NCBI GenBank assembly: GCA_032622095.1
Contig: CP136062.1
Coordinates: forward strand, 38,626,918-38,690,917
From: Siphonodentalium dalli
Taxonomy: Eukaryota > Mollusca > Scaphopoda > Gadilida > Siphonodentaliidae
DNA length: 64,000 bases
Direction of reading: 5' to 3'
The notes beneath the pieces are model-generated. The model saw only the letters and a list, made by a program, of their open reading frames with translations, did no database searches and had not been told where the DNA came from. Positions 45,761 through 57,684 of the stretch are shown here, one piece after another. How positions within the stretch are numbered: the stretch's first letter is position 1; every line of letters begins with the position of its first letter. The translations under genes and the position numbers were made by a program.

Positions 45761-46438
45761 TCGCAGGACAACACATTTCGGGTTTTCGTGGGGTGTGTAT
45801 TCGCTGGATGTCTTATAGTTGCAGTATGTAACTATTATGGCCGCGTTAATTGCGTTCGATGTTTAGGTATGAATAATGGCGTGAACACAATTTTTGATCC
45901 GTATTTAGAAGCTTTCTGGTTTGTTGATTGAGAAACCTGCAGTAATAAGCCGTAGTTTTTTGTAATAATTTGAAGGATTAGTTGTTTTAACGGAATTCTG
46001 AGGCGGTGCATTCAGGTAACCAATATATTTTATATTATAATTTATATTTATGGCTAATAATATGATCTTGAGGGCGTTACCATTTCTGACTATGGTTTTC
46101 TTGTGGCAGTGTGGTGGGGGAAAGCAGAGCGCTGTTCATGCCCCTGTGGCCTCTGGCAATTGAAGCTGCTTCGAAGCGCCAGTGCGATTTGTCTGTTGTG
46201 AGGTGCGTGTGCCTAACAATGGGCGCTTTAAAGAGGGAACAGTCCGCGTTGTCTCGGACATATCCATTCACATTCAACGGCGATAGGAACATTATAATCA
46301 CGTTGTTGGGCGTAACTAACCGGCTATTATGTCTAATCGCGGCCATCGCACGGATTGTGCGTCGTGGTCAAACACGTTCAATGGCACATTTTCATTTGAT
46401 TGCATTATGTGGGATCAATTGTGCTCTAAGTCGGTCAC
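45761..46438. other. Unannotated DNA
   Basis: No supported gene. From about 46180 the sequence is less AT-rich than its surroundings. Antiparallel ORFs (46077-46346 minus, 46111-46467 plus) have no domains. Confidence 0.35.
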
Positions 46439-46517
46439 AGCACGCGAATAGTTCTTTACCAGAATAAATCTCTTGTCTTCGACTCGATTTAATCTGGTAA
46501 AGAACAATTCGCGTGCT
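46439..46517. ncRNA. Strong 79-nt hairpin, pre-miRNA-like or MITE relic
   Basis: AGCACGCGAAT (46439-46449) pairs with 46507-46517. GTTCTTTACCAGA pairs with TCTGGTAAAGAAC, and TAAATC with GATTTA, around a 15-nt loop. Only two mismatches interrupt about 30 pairs. Length and loop size fit a microRNA precursor. I do not recognise either arm as a known miRNA. Confidence 0.45.
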
Positions 46518-46729
46518 CTAACTATTACGGATAATCTCGATTTAGCCCCGCCCCGCAATCAGAAGGAGGATCGAGCGCATGTGGAATTTCAAATTCTCGG
46601 TGATTGGTGAACCATCATTTTGACACGACGCGGTCTCTTCGTTTACCCAGTCGAACGCGGACGACCCACCAGTGACACACCAGGTATGGCGTTCAGAGTA
46701 ATACTGTTTGCGTCCACAGTTCTAACCGG

Positions 46730-48146
46730 TAAGGGTCTATTCTCATTGCACACGCGCGTGCGATTAATCGCAGCGTTTTTTAAGGTGCGTGTTAACATAA
46801 CACAGAGCGATTCGGGATCAATTACCTTCCTCAAACAACCACGTCCTATTCGTGACCAATCATCTTATGCAATCAACCTCGTCATTGAGATAGCCGTTAC
46901 AGAGAATGGCATGGTTCACTTGGTCACATATACTATCCGGGTACAGTGTACTACAGTCATTCTCATAACTAATGGGTGATAACATAATAAATGAAGTACG
47001 GAAAGGAAATGGCTTGGAAAGAAGTTTCCAACGTATAGCTAGCATCAGTGGTGATTTTTGTAGAATTCAGTCGAATTATATTACCTGTCAGTCTCGCGCA
47101 ACATTGTACCCAAGATTGTGAATATATATATTGATAGTAATGTGCCGTTTAGCATGTGCGATCACTTATGATAAGCCGCCAATGGCGATCAAATTGAAAT
47201 CAATCGCTCATGCATGCGAATAGCGTCCTGGCGACAGAATTCGACCTGAAACTATGAGTGTGTGACTCTTAAGGTCGAATTCTGAGTCCCATCACTTATT
47301 ATATTTGAATGGTGGTTCGTCAATTATAGTACCGCGTTGTCGCTGTTGCCAGCGGCTATACAAATTAGCACTCGATGATGGGGGGGGGGGGTCTGAAAAA
47401 AAAAACGTTCATACATAGGGTTGAACATAAAAATCCCTCCCAACCATGGGTCTACATCCTTCCTACATGCAAATCTATTTGTTTTTCTCCCAACAAATTG
47501 GGGTCTCATCCCCTCTTTCCCCATAATTTTTACTGGATATCATATGTTTGAGTACAAATGTTTTAAATGAGCTTTATTCAGAAAGACGATTTTTGTCAGA
47601 CCTAGCTAACTATAAGGTAAAATGTTGAAAGATCTAATTCAACCACTTGAATCGTACACTTTTGATAATCTTGAGTGATAATAACAATTATATACATAAA
47701 ACTCCTGTAATCTGGGTTGTGATCGTACTATATAGTGTTATATACGTTTCAAGCTGGAATAAAATATGCATATTTATGCCCAACTACATGGAATTGAACC
47801 CTCTATTTCTAATTATAATTAGCTAGATATAATTGTGTCCTCAAAACTTATGTCATTTTGATGGCACGGCTCGTTATACTCAACTTATACCTGAGTAAAT
47901 CTAACTGAGGAAAATTTAAGTTAATGTGTTAGCATATATAGGCCTGTATGTGGTCACCCCCAACCGAAAGTACTTTATCATCCTCCAACCTACCCTAGAC
48001 ATGTGTATGAATGTGTTCATCAGACCCCCACCCCTATTGGGGGAACTCTTAGGAAGGAATGCCATCGAACACACATATAGAGCCGCTCGACCTTAAAAAA
48101 CGCTGCGATTAATCGCACGCGCGTGTGCAATGAGAATAGACCCTTA
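46730..48146. mobile_element. 1.4-kb block bounded by perfect 57-bp inverted repeats
   Basis: 46730-46786 and 48090-48146 are exact complements, starting TAAGGGTCTATTCTCATTGC. The repeat contains the small palindromes CACGCGCGTG and GCGATTAATCGC. Outward of AGGGTC both sides have TA, compatible with a TA-target element. The interior has no transposase. It includes a 12-bp inverted pair (AGAATTCGACCT at 47236, complement at 47272) and a G-run at 47380. It could alternatively be two opposed copies of a short repeat. Confidence 0.65.
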
Positions 48147-48577
48147 GTCTGGGTAAGGACACAGGTACATGTAACAAATATTTTATTACTCAAGAGGGAG
48201 GTCAAGTGATCAATTTTTAATGGGGATTTCCATGCAAATCTGAGGAGCAAAAGTTACAGAGTTGCACATACTTCTGAGTGTGACTTGATGTGGTATTGAA
48301 AATAACATGGACTGGAACATTGTGTATTTATCTGGCGGGTACGCTTGGAACTTGTTCCATTATAATCACACTGAGATCCGCGAACTCGAACAACGGTTGA
48401 AAACTCGGAACAACCGTTAACATTGACGGACGGAAAGTGTAATTTTTATGATATATACCCATGCAATGTGCCATAATTCAAATATTTTCCGAGTTCATTG
48501 TGTGTGTATATAATTGTTCTATTGCATGATCGTCAAATCTCCAGTGTTTAATCAAATGTGTTTGTATATATGGGCTG
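48147..48577. other. Unannotated spacer
   Basis: No gene recognised. It contains a short GAACAACGGTT/AACCGTT pair near 48390-48420. Confidence 0.4.
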
Positions 48578-49562
48578 TTAAGGGCTTTGTGGACCCAATT
48601 TTTTCAAAATTTCCCAAAATTTTATAGAGTCCAAATAAAGAATTCTGTTCATGTATATTAGTAATAATAGAAACCATGCCCATTAATGAAACATTTTGAG
48701 AGTATACTTCATGGTGGATTATGTTAGAAATACAAAATGTGAACTTTATTGAGATTTGAAAAAATAACATTTACAGGCAATGGTCCAAGAAAAACAAAGT
48801 CCATATCTAAGAATCAAATATGGGAGTATGTACTGACCACTGTGATGAATGATGTAATACAAAACAATATTATATTTCTTGAGTGTTCTTTGTTAAAATT
48901 ACTTTGAACCGGTTGTTGACAAATGATATACTATCTTCATAATATGGTTGACTGAGTGGCAGCAGTTCATGGGACAACCTTTCATGGCTGATGTCCAGTC
49001 TAGTGTGAATGGCTTTTACCAGTTTCAACTTCCACATGAGTGATTACCCTGAGTGAGTGGTGACCTACTTACTAGAATTAGTGTGGTGATCTGGTAGGGG
49101 TTTGGTTGAGGATTAGCATTATATTGTCAACAGAGTCCAGAGCAGTTACAATGGTCAGCTGTTAACCAGTGCCTGCTACCACCCACATAGCTAATATTTA
49201 AGCAAGTATATATAATTTGTCAACAACCGGTTCAAAGTAATTTTATAAAAAAACACTCAAGAAATTTTATTTGTTTGTGTATTACATCATTCATCACAGT
49301 GGTCAGTACATATTCCCATATTTGATTCTCAGATATGGACTTTGTTTTTATTGGGCCATTGCCTGTAATTTTAATTTTTTTAAATCTCAATAAAGTTCAC
49401 ATTTTGTATTTCTAACATAATCCACCATGAAGTATACTCTCAAAATGTTGCATCAATGGGCATGGTTTCTATTATTACTAATAGACATGAACATAATCCT
49501 TTGTTTGGACTCTATAAAATTTTTAGGAAATTTTGGAAAAATTGAGTCCACAAAGCCCTTAA
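48578..49562. mobile_element. TTAA-flanked long-TIR element, family B, intact 985-bp copy
   Basis: TTAA lies at both ends (48578-48581, 49559-49562). Arms of about 390 bp are well-matched inverted repeats, from AGGGCTTTGTGGACCCAATT inward to TTTGTCAACAACCGGTTCA. The loop of about 250 bp is unrelated to that of the copy at 1565. It is less diverged between arms than the copy at 1565, so it is probably younger. No coding capacity. The ORFs at 48552-48770 and 49427-49609 are complementary readings of the two arms. Confidence 0.92.
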
Positions 49563-49825
49563 GGACTTTGCTAACCCAATTTTCCCCAAATTTGATGGAG
49601 TCACAATAAAGGTTTATGTTCACTTTTATTAGTAATCACAGTAACCAAACCCATGAATGCAACATTTTAAGAGTATAATTCATGGTGAAATATGTTAGAA
49701 ATACTAAATGTGAAATTTATAGAGGTTTTTTAAATCAATTTTTGCGAACCCAAGATCAATAAACACAAAGTCCATATCGGAGAAATAAAATATGGCAATG
49801 TGTACTGAATATTGCGAAGTAAATC
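49559..49825 (+). repeat. Solo left arm of family B abutting the intact element
   Basis: Shares the TTAA of the preceding element, then AGGACTTTGCTAACCCAATT. It aligns with the left arm of the copy at 1565 (AATCACAGTAACCAAACCCAT) to about 49825. The intact element seems to have inserted at the TTAA of an older copy. Confidence 0.85.
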
Positions 49826-50500
49826 CTGCTGATGAAATTTGATGGCTAAATGGCCCATGTTAGTTGAAACCCCATCTATAACATATTGCATGCATTATAG
49901 TATGCCATCAACCGACTATTGTGGTTATATAGCACATAGTTTTATTTCCCCAACCATATACAAATTGTGATATTTTGAGGCAGTATTCTGCATCCTTCCT
50001 TTAGTATAAACATGTGTAGAATGAAACCCACGAATAGAATCGTATAAATTGTTACAAGCTCAATGTGATTATACTAGGTACCACACTATTATATATGGAC
50101 AAAAACAAGTATATGCACACTTTATATAGCTTAGCACTCTTATACCATAGCGCGAATACAGCGCGGAACGCATGCGCCTGTCTTATTTATTAAGCTGCGT
50201 TCACGTACATGTACATGCGTTTAACACATGCGTTTAAGCTATGCATGTTGCGTACACCTTTCACATAAGTGCGTTGAACTATCCGTTAGCTTTGCGCATA
50301 ACGCAAGCGTTTCACACCCATGTAAAGCATTTAGCTCCATTCGCTTGTTCAAAATGGATTCATTTAGAGTCAATATCCCGAGCAACAGTTGTGGACCGAG
50401 AATACTTGGTCTAATTATATTGTAGAATAATCTAGTCTAATATGACAAAAGACACTTTACAACGGCATCAACAGTTTTCTGTAACATTGTAGTTTACCCT
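49826..50500. other. Unannotated DNA
   Basis: No supported gene. GCG-rich short motifs (ATGCGTTTAA, CGCATAACGCAAGCG) occur at 50190-50310. Confidence 0.4.
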
Positions 50501-50912
50501 AGTACGTACTTTCCATGGTACCATGGTAGTACAATGGTAGTTATCACTTTGCCGTGGTAATACCACGCGGGGTAGTATACCATACTACAATGCATGGTAG
50601 TACCAACTGTAACCAAAAGCATGGTGAAGTACTTTAGTACAATGCCATGGTATAGTACATGGTATATATAAATTTAACGTGGTTGTACCATGGTAGAATA
50701 CCGTGGTAGTACTATACTGACATGGTAGTACAAAAATGCCATTGTAGTATCATGATAAGTAGGCCCCTACCCTAGTAGAGTTCCAATGAATCATGGCAGT
50801 ACCATGGGAAATATAACTTATAGTACCATGTTAGTACGACACTACCATGATATTACCACGGTATAGTACCATGATGGTACCATTGTAGTAACATGGTATT
50901 ACGATTGTGCTT
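50501..50912. repeat. Dense TACCATGGTAGTAC palindromic motif block
   Basis: About 25 overlapping variants of TACCATGGTA and its GTAC-joined forms, irregularly spaced over 400 bp. The block is strongly self-complementary and non-coding. Confidence 0.88.
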
Positions 50913-52055
50913 TTATATGGGAGTCTTGATCTCGTCACATAAATTAGTGCATTTCTGGGCATCGCGCAATGCGTTCACACAACAATTTACTGATTGTTTA
51001 GTAAAGGTGTCTACTAAAATGAACGGACGTCTTTTTATGCAGTTATGTGAAAGGCCCAGTGCTGACTCTTTTGTTTAAAGGTACGGTTGGCCTTGGCGGT
51101 GGGTATCCTGTGAAATTATTTCCACCCGTCAAAAAACGCCACAAACAGAAAGAACAACAAAATGTAGACAGACTTTGTCCGTATACAAATAAGAAATATC
51201 GCATAAACAGTATGTTATTGTCATATCTTTGACCATTGTTATGTAAACAAAAGCATAAAAAGTTACTTTTCTGGTGTTTGTTTATATTATGATGGTAAAC
51301 ATAAAGAGCGTTCTTTGTTGATGAATTCCCGAATAAAGAGCGTTTATGCCATTTTATGCAGCATTTTGCTGTCTTCTGTAACACAATCAGGCTCTTGATT
51401 ATGTAAAATATATCAAATCATTATGATAACATGCTGTTTACGCGATGGTCCTGGTATATATGAACGAAACTGTATGCATTTTAATGTTTTTTCTGTTTAC
51501 GGTGATTGGAACAAATATAAATATTTTCGACAACTAAGGCCTCACGTGCCTTTAAACCAATGCGCCTTTCTAATATTGAAAACCGGTGTGCGTGTTATTA
51601 AACATGTTTGCTTAATTAACCTAAGTGCGTGTTCGAAATTCGTTGTACGAGTTCTTGCAGAAATAATACTGGATTTAAAAATGCATACCGTATACATGCC
51701 TTTCATCTTGTTATAACATCTGGGTTCAACATATAAGTATGCTGAGATGCTAGCCTATTTGGAGACAAATAACATGCATTCAGAGAACAGCCGACAGGGT
51801 CTCGCCTAACGATTGAAATCGTAAATTTGGAAATTATTCAAGAAATAAGGTAATAAATTTATTTTGTGACACGATTAATACATTGTTTCGACAATGGATT
51901 ACTTCTTCCCATTGATGGTTCATACTCACACCTGTTTTATTTAATCTGATATGGATAATATTGTTTTGTTTCATACTCACCGATTTTGTGCAGTAGCTTC
52001 GACGTGAAAATAAAAAAAAATGACCGCTGTACTTAGTTCGCGTAACCGTAGATCG
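50913..52055. other. Unannotated DNA up to the right duplicate
   Basis: No recognised gene; the ORFs at 51047-51384 and 51423-51716 lack domains. The similarity to window position 1 begins at 52056. Because the window starts there, the true duplication edge cannot be read. Confidence 0.4.
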
Positions 52056-52679
52056 AGTTCACGGATCTCCAGTGTGATAATGTTGGTGTATTTATTTTTG
52101 AATTTTATAATGATTTTTTAAATGTAGGTCAAGTGATGTAATTCCAGAAAAAAAATCTAATATATATATTTATTGCAAAATTTTATAATTTACCAAGCGG
52201 ACCCGCCAGATAAATACCTGTTTCCAATACCATATCAAGTCACACCCAAACGTATGTGCAACTCTGTAACTTTTGCTCCGCAGATTGTCGTGGAAATCGC
52301 CATTCAAAATTGTTCACTTGACCTCCCTCTTAATTTAAAAGAAAGGTATTGTCAGCCTCTCACATCTATGTTAAAATACATTGCTGTCGATTAATAATTT
52401 CTGAAATTCTACATACAATGAAGACGGTGATCTGATAAAATCAAGGTCTTTTGCCAGATCCAGAGAAATTCTTTATTGAAAATCTCTGCCATTTTGGCTG
52501 GATTTATGCAAAACGTGCATCTCCCCTTAACCCTTTACCCAACAAAACGGCCAAAAACGCCCAAATAAAGCTTCAACAACCTAAAATATCTTGGGTATGT
52601 CTCAATAGAACCATAAAAATATGGATATCATTGGAACCGGTTCATTGACCACATTGTGGTGGTTACAGTTATGCCCTGT

Positions 52680-52748
52680 GCCAATGCATTCTCTTATATA
52701 TGCGAGTCGACCATATGTCGCCTCGCATATATAAGAGAATGCATTGGC
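52680..52748 (+). repeat. 69-nt hairpin module (copy 7)
   Basis: Counterpart of the module at 625, forward orientation. Confidence 0.9.
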
Positions 52749-52891
52749 CTAAAAAATTCTTTTTTTTAACACTTTTTACCATTTTTTCTTACATTCTTTA
52801 ACAATTTTATAATTTTTTCGTACATTTTTTAACAATTTTTATAATATTTTCTACATTCTTTGACAATTTTATCATTTTTAATATGTGTTAA

Positions 52892-52960
52892 GCCAATGCA
52901 TTCTCTTATATATGCGAGGCGACCTATGGTCGACTCGCATATATAATAGAATGCACTGGC
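52892..52960 (-). repeat. 69-nt hairpin module (copy 8)
   Basis: Reverse-oriented module with no counterpart in the left duplicate, where most of it is deleted. Confidence 0.9.
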
Positions 52961-53480
52961 ACAGGGCCGTTCTGTTGGGTAAAGGGTTAATATCTCTGTG
53001 GAACATCACGCTCTCGCTGTAGGGGGGGGGGGGGTATAAAATGATTCCCAGAAATGACGCAGAATAAGCCTCCACGAAAGTAAACGCATTACATATGCTT
53101 TTTCTTGCATTTTCGTGATCAACTGGTATCAATCTAGCTGGGTAAACATGATTGGAGTGACCTGTAGGCTTCAATTCATTGAATTTGACCAAAACGTTAA
53201 CACTGTCGCCTATGGGAAACCATTTAGTTCAGTGATTCCAATAAGAAAAATTTGAATTTTACGAAATTTCACGTTTCGCCATGTTAAGTTGTTAATTTCA
53301 TATTTTTTTTATATTCAAATGATAATGGCGAAATGTTCGACAGATTTAAAGAACACAAAAACAGTAGATAGTAAAGACAGTGATAAATCTGGGAATTTTG
53401 TATGGGCAGTAAGTACCATGAGAGGGGTCTGGGGTCTAAGAAAGGGCAAAGGTTAGCAGCACGCCAATTTTTTACCCTGT

Positions 53481-53549
53481 GCCAATGCATTCACTTATAT
53501 ATGCGAGTCGACCATAGGTCGCCTCGCATATATAAGAGAATGCATTGGC
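53481..53549 (+). repeat. 69-nt hairpin module (copy 9)
   Basis: Counterpart of the module at 1331, with a T-to-A change in the left arm. Confidence 0.9.
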
Positions 53550-54172
53550 CTAAGAATGTTTTATCATTTTTTTATTATAAATTTTTCAGAAAATCCTCCT
53601 GTCGTGATCATGTTTATCAACTTGGGGGGGGGGGTCTTAGAATGAAAATAGGTACAAAAAAGGGGAACATCGCCGAGCACGCATACATTTTTAGCTCCTT
53701 TTAAAGGTTTTGAATTGTTAAGAGCTTTGCTAACCCATTTTCAACCCAAATTTGAAGGAGTGAAAATAAGGATTCTGTTCAATTTTATTAGTAATCACAG
53801 CAACCAAACCCATAGATGCACCATTTTAACAGTTAAAGTCATGATGGATTATCTTAGAAATACAAAATGTGAACTTTATAGATGTTTTAAAAAATATTTG
53901 TTTGAGCCCAAATCCAACAAACACAAAATCAATTTCTAAGAACAAAATATGGAAATGTGTACTAAATACTGCGAAGAACGATGAACAATAAAGTTATATT
54001 CATATTTACCAAGTGTTCTTTGACAAACTTAATTAAAACCAGCTGTTTACAAATGATAGATTCACTTCCCAAACTTGGCTGACTGGGGAGCTGGAAGCAG
54101 TTGGTTAATTATTGACAGTGGTGAATTGATAATATAACTTATTAACCCTTTACCCAAACAGAAGGGCCCTGT

Positions 54173-54241
54173 GCCAATGCATTCTCTTATATATGCGAGT
54201 CGACCATAGGTCGCCTCGCATATATAAGAGAATGCATTGGC
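54173..54241 (+). repeat. 69-nt hairpin module (copy 10)
   Basis: Counterpart of the module at 2997. Confidence 0.9.
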
Positions 54242-54323
54242 TTAACACATTAAAAATTATAAAATTGTTAAAGAATGTAAGAAAAAATGGTAAAAAGTGT
54301 TAAAAAAAAGATTACTTTTTTAG

Positions 54324-54392
54324 GCCAATGCATTCTCTTATATATGCGAGGCGACCTATGGTCGACTCGCTTATATAAGAGAATGCATTGGC
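54324..54392 (-). repeat. 69-nt hairpin module (copy 11)
   Basis: Counterpart of the module at 3147. It has the full GGC terminus. Confidence 0.9.
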
Positions 54393-55090
54393 ACAGGGCA
54401 TAACTATAACCATCACAATGTGGTCAATGAGCCGGTTCCAATGATATCCATATTTGTATGGTTTTATTGAGACAGACCCAAGATATTTTAGGCTGTTGAA
54501 GCTTTATTTGGCCTGTTTTGGCCGGTTTGTTGGGTAAAGGGTTAAGCTTCAATTTTTCACACCACCCTGTAGCCACTAAATAGGTCACCAATCATGGAAT
54601 AATCCCTTACAGTCCAGTGGCCACACAGGCTGATAACAATCCCAGCGACACTGGACACAAGGTGACCCGTAATCCACCCATCAAGTGTCACCTTCTGGAC
54701 ATAATTACTGAGAAAGTAAATCTACCATTTGTAAATAAGTGGTTCTGAGTAACTTTTTCAAAGAGCGTTTGGTAAATATGAATATATTTTTATTGTTCAT
54801 CATTCTTCAGTGTTCAGTACACATTCCCATATTATTTTCTTAGATATGGACTTTGTGTTTGTTGGATTTGGGTTCGAAAAAATAGATTTTAAAAACCTCT
54901 ATAAATTTCACATATAGTCTTTCCAACATAATCCATCGTGGTATTCTACATCAATGAGTTTGGTTACTGTGATTTTGTAATAAAAGTGAACATAATCGTT
55001 TATTTTGACTCCATCAAAATTTTGGGAAATTGGGGTAGCAATGTCCTTAAAAGGGGATAATGATCTAGTTTGTTTTCATTTGATATGAAT

Positions 55091-57495
55091 GATCTTCAAC
55101 TCGTCATGTTGGATAAGATTTCATGAAACTCGTTTGATAAGTTTGATTCACAACTCGTCTACGAATCGTTGTGAATCAAATGTATCCAACACTGCATGAA
55201 AACTGGAATTTATTCATTGCATAAATTCCGGATAAATGTGCATAAATCCGGATAAATCAGAAATTTATTCACTGAATAAATGTGCATAAATCCGGAAATT
55301 TATGCACATTTATTCACAATTTATTCATGAATAAAGGCCGACATTTATACACAATTTATTCACTGAATAAACCCACGTTTATTCAGCAGAATAAACTCGG
55401 CATTTATTCGTACGTTTATGCACATTTATTATCGACCTGTTTATGCATAAATGCGAAATTTATTCACTGAATAAAGCTGCATAAATATATAGGGCTACAT
55501 TTATTCTGGTTATATACTCCAGTGTATGCACATTTATACCCCGTATAAATTATTTGGATTTGAACATATATATCCATATATATTTGTGAAATCTACTTTA
55601 TGGTGACATTTGGCTTGTAACCAGCATATAAGGCGAAACGGGTGTGTATATCTAACTATACATATACACATGTGTCGCCCTGATTCTGGTATCTCCATGT
55701 GTAGTAATTTGCCAACAAAATGCTGCCCTATTGTTGGTTATACCAGTCACAAATATAATATGAACTACTTGGACATGGCACTTTGTGTCATAGTTGTATC
55801 TTGCCGTCATCAATTTTCGTAGTCTCGGTAATAAAGAATAAAAATTAAATAATTAAGTGATCGCATGGGAAATAAGTATAAACGATAAAATATTAAAACT
55901 AAAATAAGAATTTTTTTTTCTGCTGAAGAGTGATATCGCCCTTCAAGGAACAAATTTTTTTACGGGATTCAAAATTGTGTAACATCATGGATTTATTGTA
56001 CATTGAATTTTTATGCGATATGACAAAGCGTGATATCACCCTTTCATCGCCACAATTTTACTCGATTCAAACTTCAAAACGGGATTACATCATGGACTTA
56101 CTGTACAATGGATTTATATGTGATATGGCAAAGGGTGATATTACCCTTCCATTACCATAATTTTACGCGATTCTAACTTCAAGACCGGATTACATCACGG
56201 ATATATTGTACAATGAATTTATATGTGAACTGGCAAAGGGTGATATCACCCTTCCATGATCACTATTTTACGCGATTCTAACTTCAAAACGGGATTACAT
56301 CATGAATATATTGTACAATGAATTTATATGTGAACTGGCAAAGGGTGATATCACCCTTCCATGATCACTATTTTACGCGATTCTAACTTCAAAACGGGAT
56401 TAGATCACGGATATATTGTAGAATGAATTTATATGTGAACTGGCAAAGGGTGATATGACCCTTCCATGATCACTATTTTGCGCGATTAAAACTTCAAAAC
56501 GGGATTACATCATGGATATATTGTACAATGGATGTATATGTGATGCTAGCAAATGATGATATCACCCTAACATGACCACAATTGCAATTTTACGCGATTA
56601 AACTGATGCGAATTGATGAAAGAATGAATCTGCAACTTAAATTGTGAAATAGCTTTATTTCATATTCACATATATGTTAACTTACCCTTGGTAAAATTTA
56701 TAATTATAAAAGGAATTTAAAAACTGAAATGATGTGGAGATCATTTTCTAACCCAAGCATTTACCCCCATTGCAGACGATGCCTTAGTTTAGACAGAACA
56801 TGCGAAAACAAACGTATTTGTATATACATAATCCATATAAATACTTGCCTCATGCAGCTAATAGTTCGCATTTCTCGTGGAACACGTCTGCGCTGTAGCA
56901 GTGTTGAGAGGAAAAGAAAGCTATCTCAAACGCTTGCTTCTGTTATCTGATACAGTTCTCGCATATGTATGCTTGCTGGCGACATATGGTAATAATTAAA
57001 TTATGGGCTCAGAATGAAACCGGCGGCCAGTTAGAAATAAGCAAAATTAATGCACGACATCTATAAGTTATTCGTTATATGTACATCGCCGGGCCAACAT
57101 TAAGATTCTCGATTTATTTAGTATGATACCTGATTTGGTATAACTGAATGCCTGCATTATGAGAGCGGTACATTATCTGTTGGGCGTTTTGTCAGGATAC
57201 CTGATGTAAAATATATTCAGCCATGGGCCTTTTGTGGGTAAATGTTGTCAGAATGTCATTTGACTCAATGGTGTTAAAATGACATCAAATGTTTACCACA
57301 TTGCTATAAATGTTCACTGGCGACATAATAGCTCTACCGACCCCGGCACTGTTCCAAGAAAGGCGAATTTAATATGCATAAATGCATGCATACATTCAGG
57401 GTCCTAAATTTATGCAACATTTATATTTTATAAATCTTCATGCAGTGCAACTAGTTTCATAAAATATTATATCCCAACATAACGAGTTGGAGATC
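55091..57495. mobile_element. About 2.4-kb element with internal satellite (right duplicate)
   Basis: Counterpart of 3914-6217 with the same inverted ends. It is longer mainly because of one additional 105-bp satellite unit. Confidence 0.55.
55926..56606. repeat. 105-bp tandem repeat, about 6.5 units (right duplicate)
   Basis: Same unit as at 4751. The additional unit lies at roughly 56340-56445 and is nearly identical to its neighbour, as expected from recent unequal exchange or slippage. Confidence 0.92.
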
Positions 57496-57684
57496 CTCTA
57501 TGTATAATATATCAATCAAAGACATATTATGGACTTGTTCGGGTGCATGCAACTGTAAGTTAGTACTCAGGCGCTATGCCAACTGGAGGAATGCGTCATT
57601 CTACTAACATCACCGAAAATGTCAAGCAAATCGACCTCACGACTCCATGGAAAACATCGTCTCAAATACGTTCAATTGTAAATA

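Larger units (their letters stand above)
52527..52990 (+). mobile_element. TTAA-flanked MITE, family A, complete (right duplicate)
   Basis: TTAA-bounded, with the CCCTTTACCCAACA TIR at both ends. Unlike its partner at 472-843, it keeps both 69-nt hairpins. It shows the ancestral structure of the family. Confidence 0.85.
54142..54545 (-). mobile_element. Nested TTAA-flanked family A element (right duplicate)
   Basis: Counterpart of 2966-3368, with TTAA on both sides and two opposed hairpins (54173-54241 and 54324-54392). Confidence 0.85.
53718..55050. mobile_element. TTAA-flanked family B element (right duplicate), one nested insertion
   Basis: Counterpart of 1565-3873 without the hAT-like insertion. 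The single CCCATAGA at about 53809-53816 is the empty target site. It contains the nested family A element at 54142-54545. The remaining host length is about 929 bp. Confidence 0.85.
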
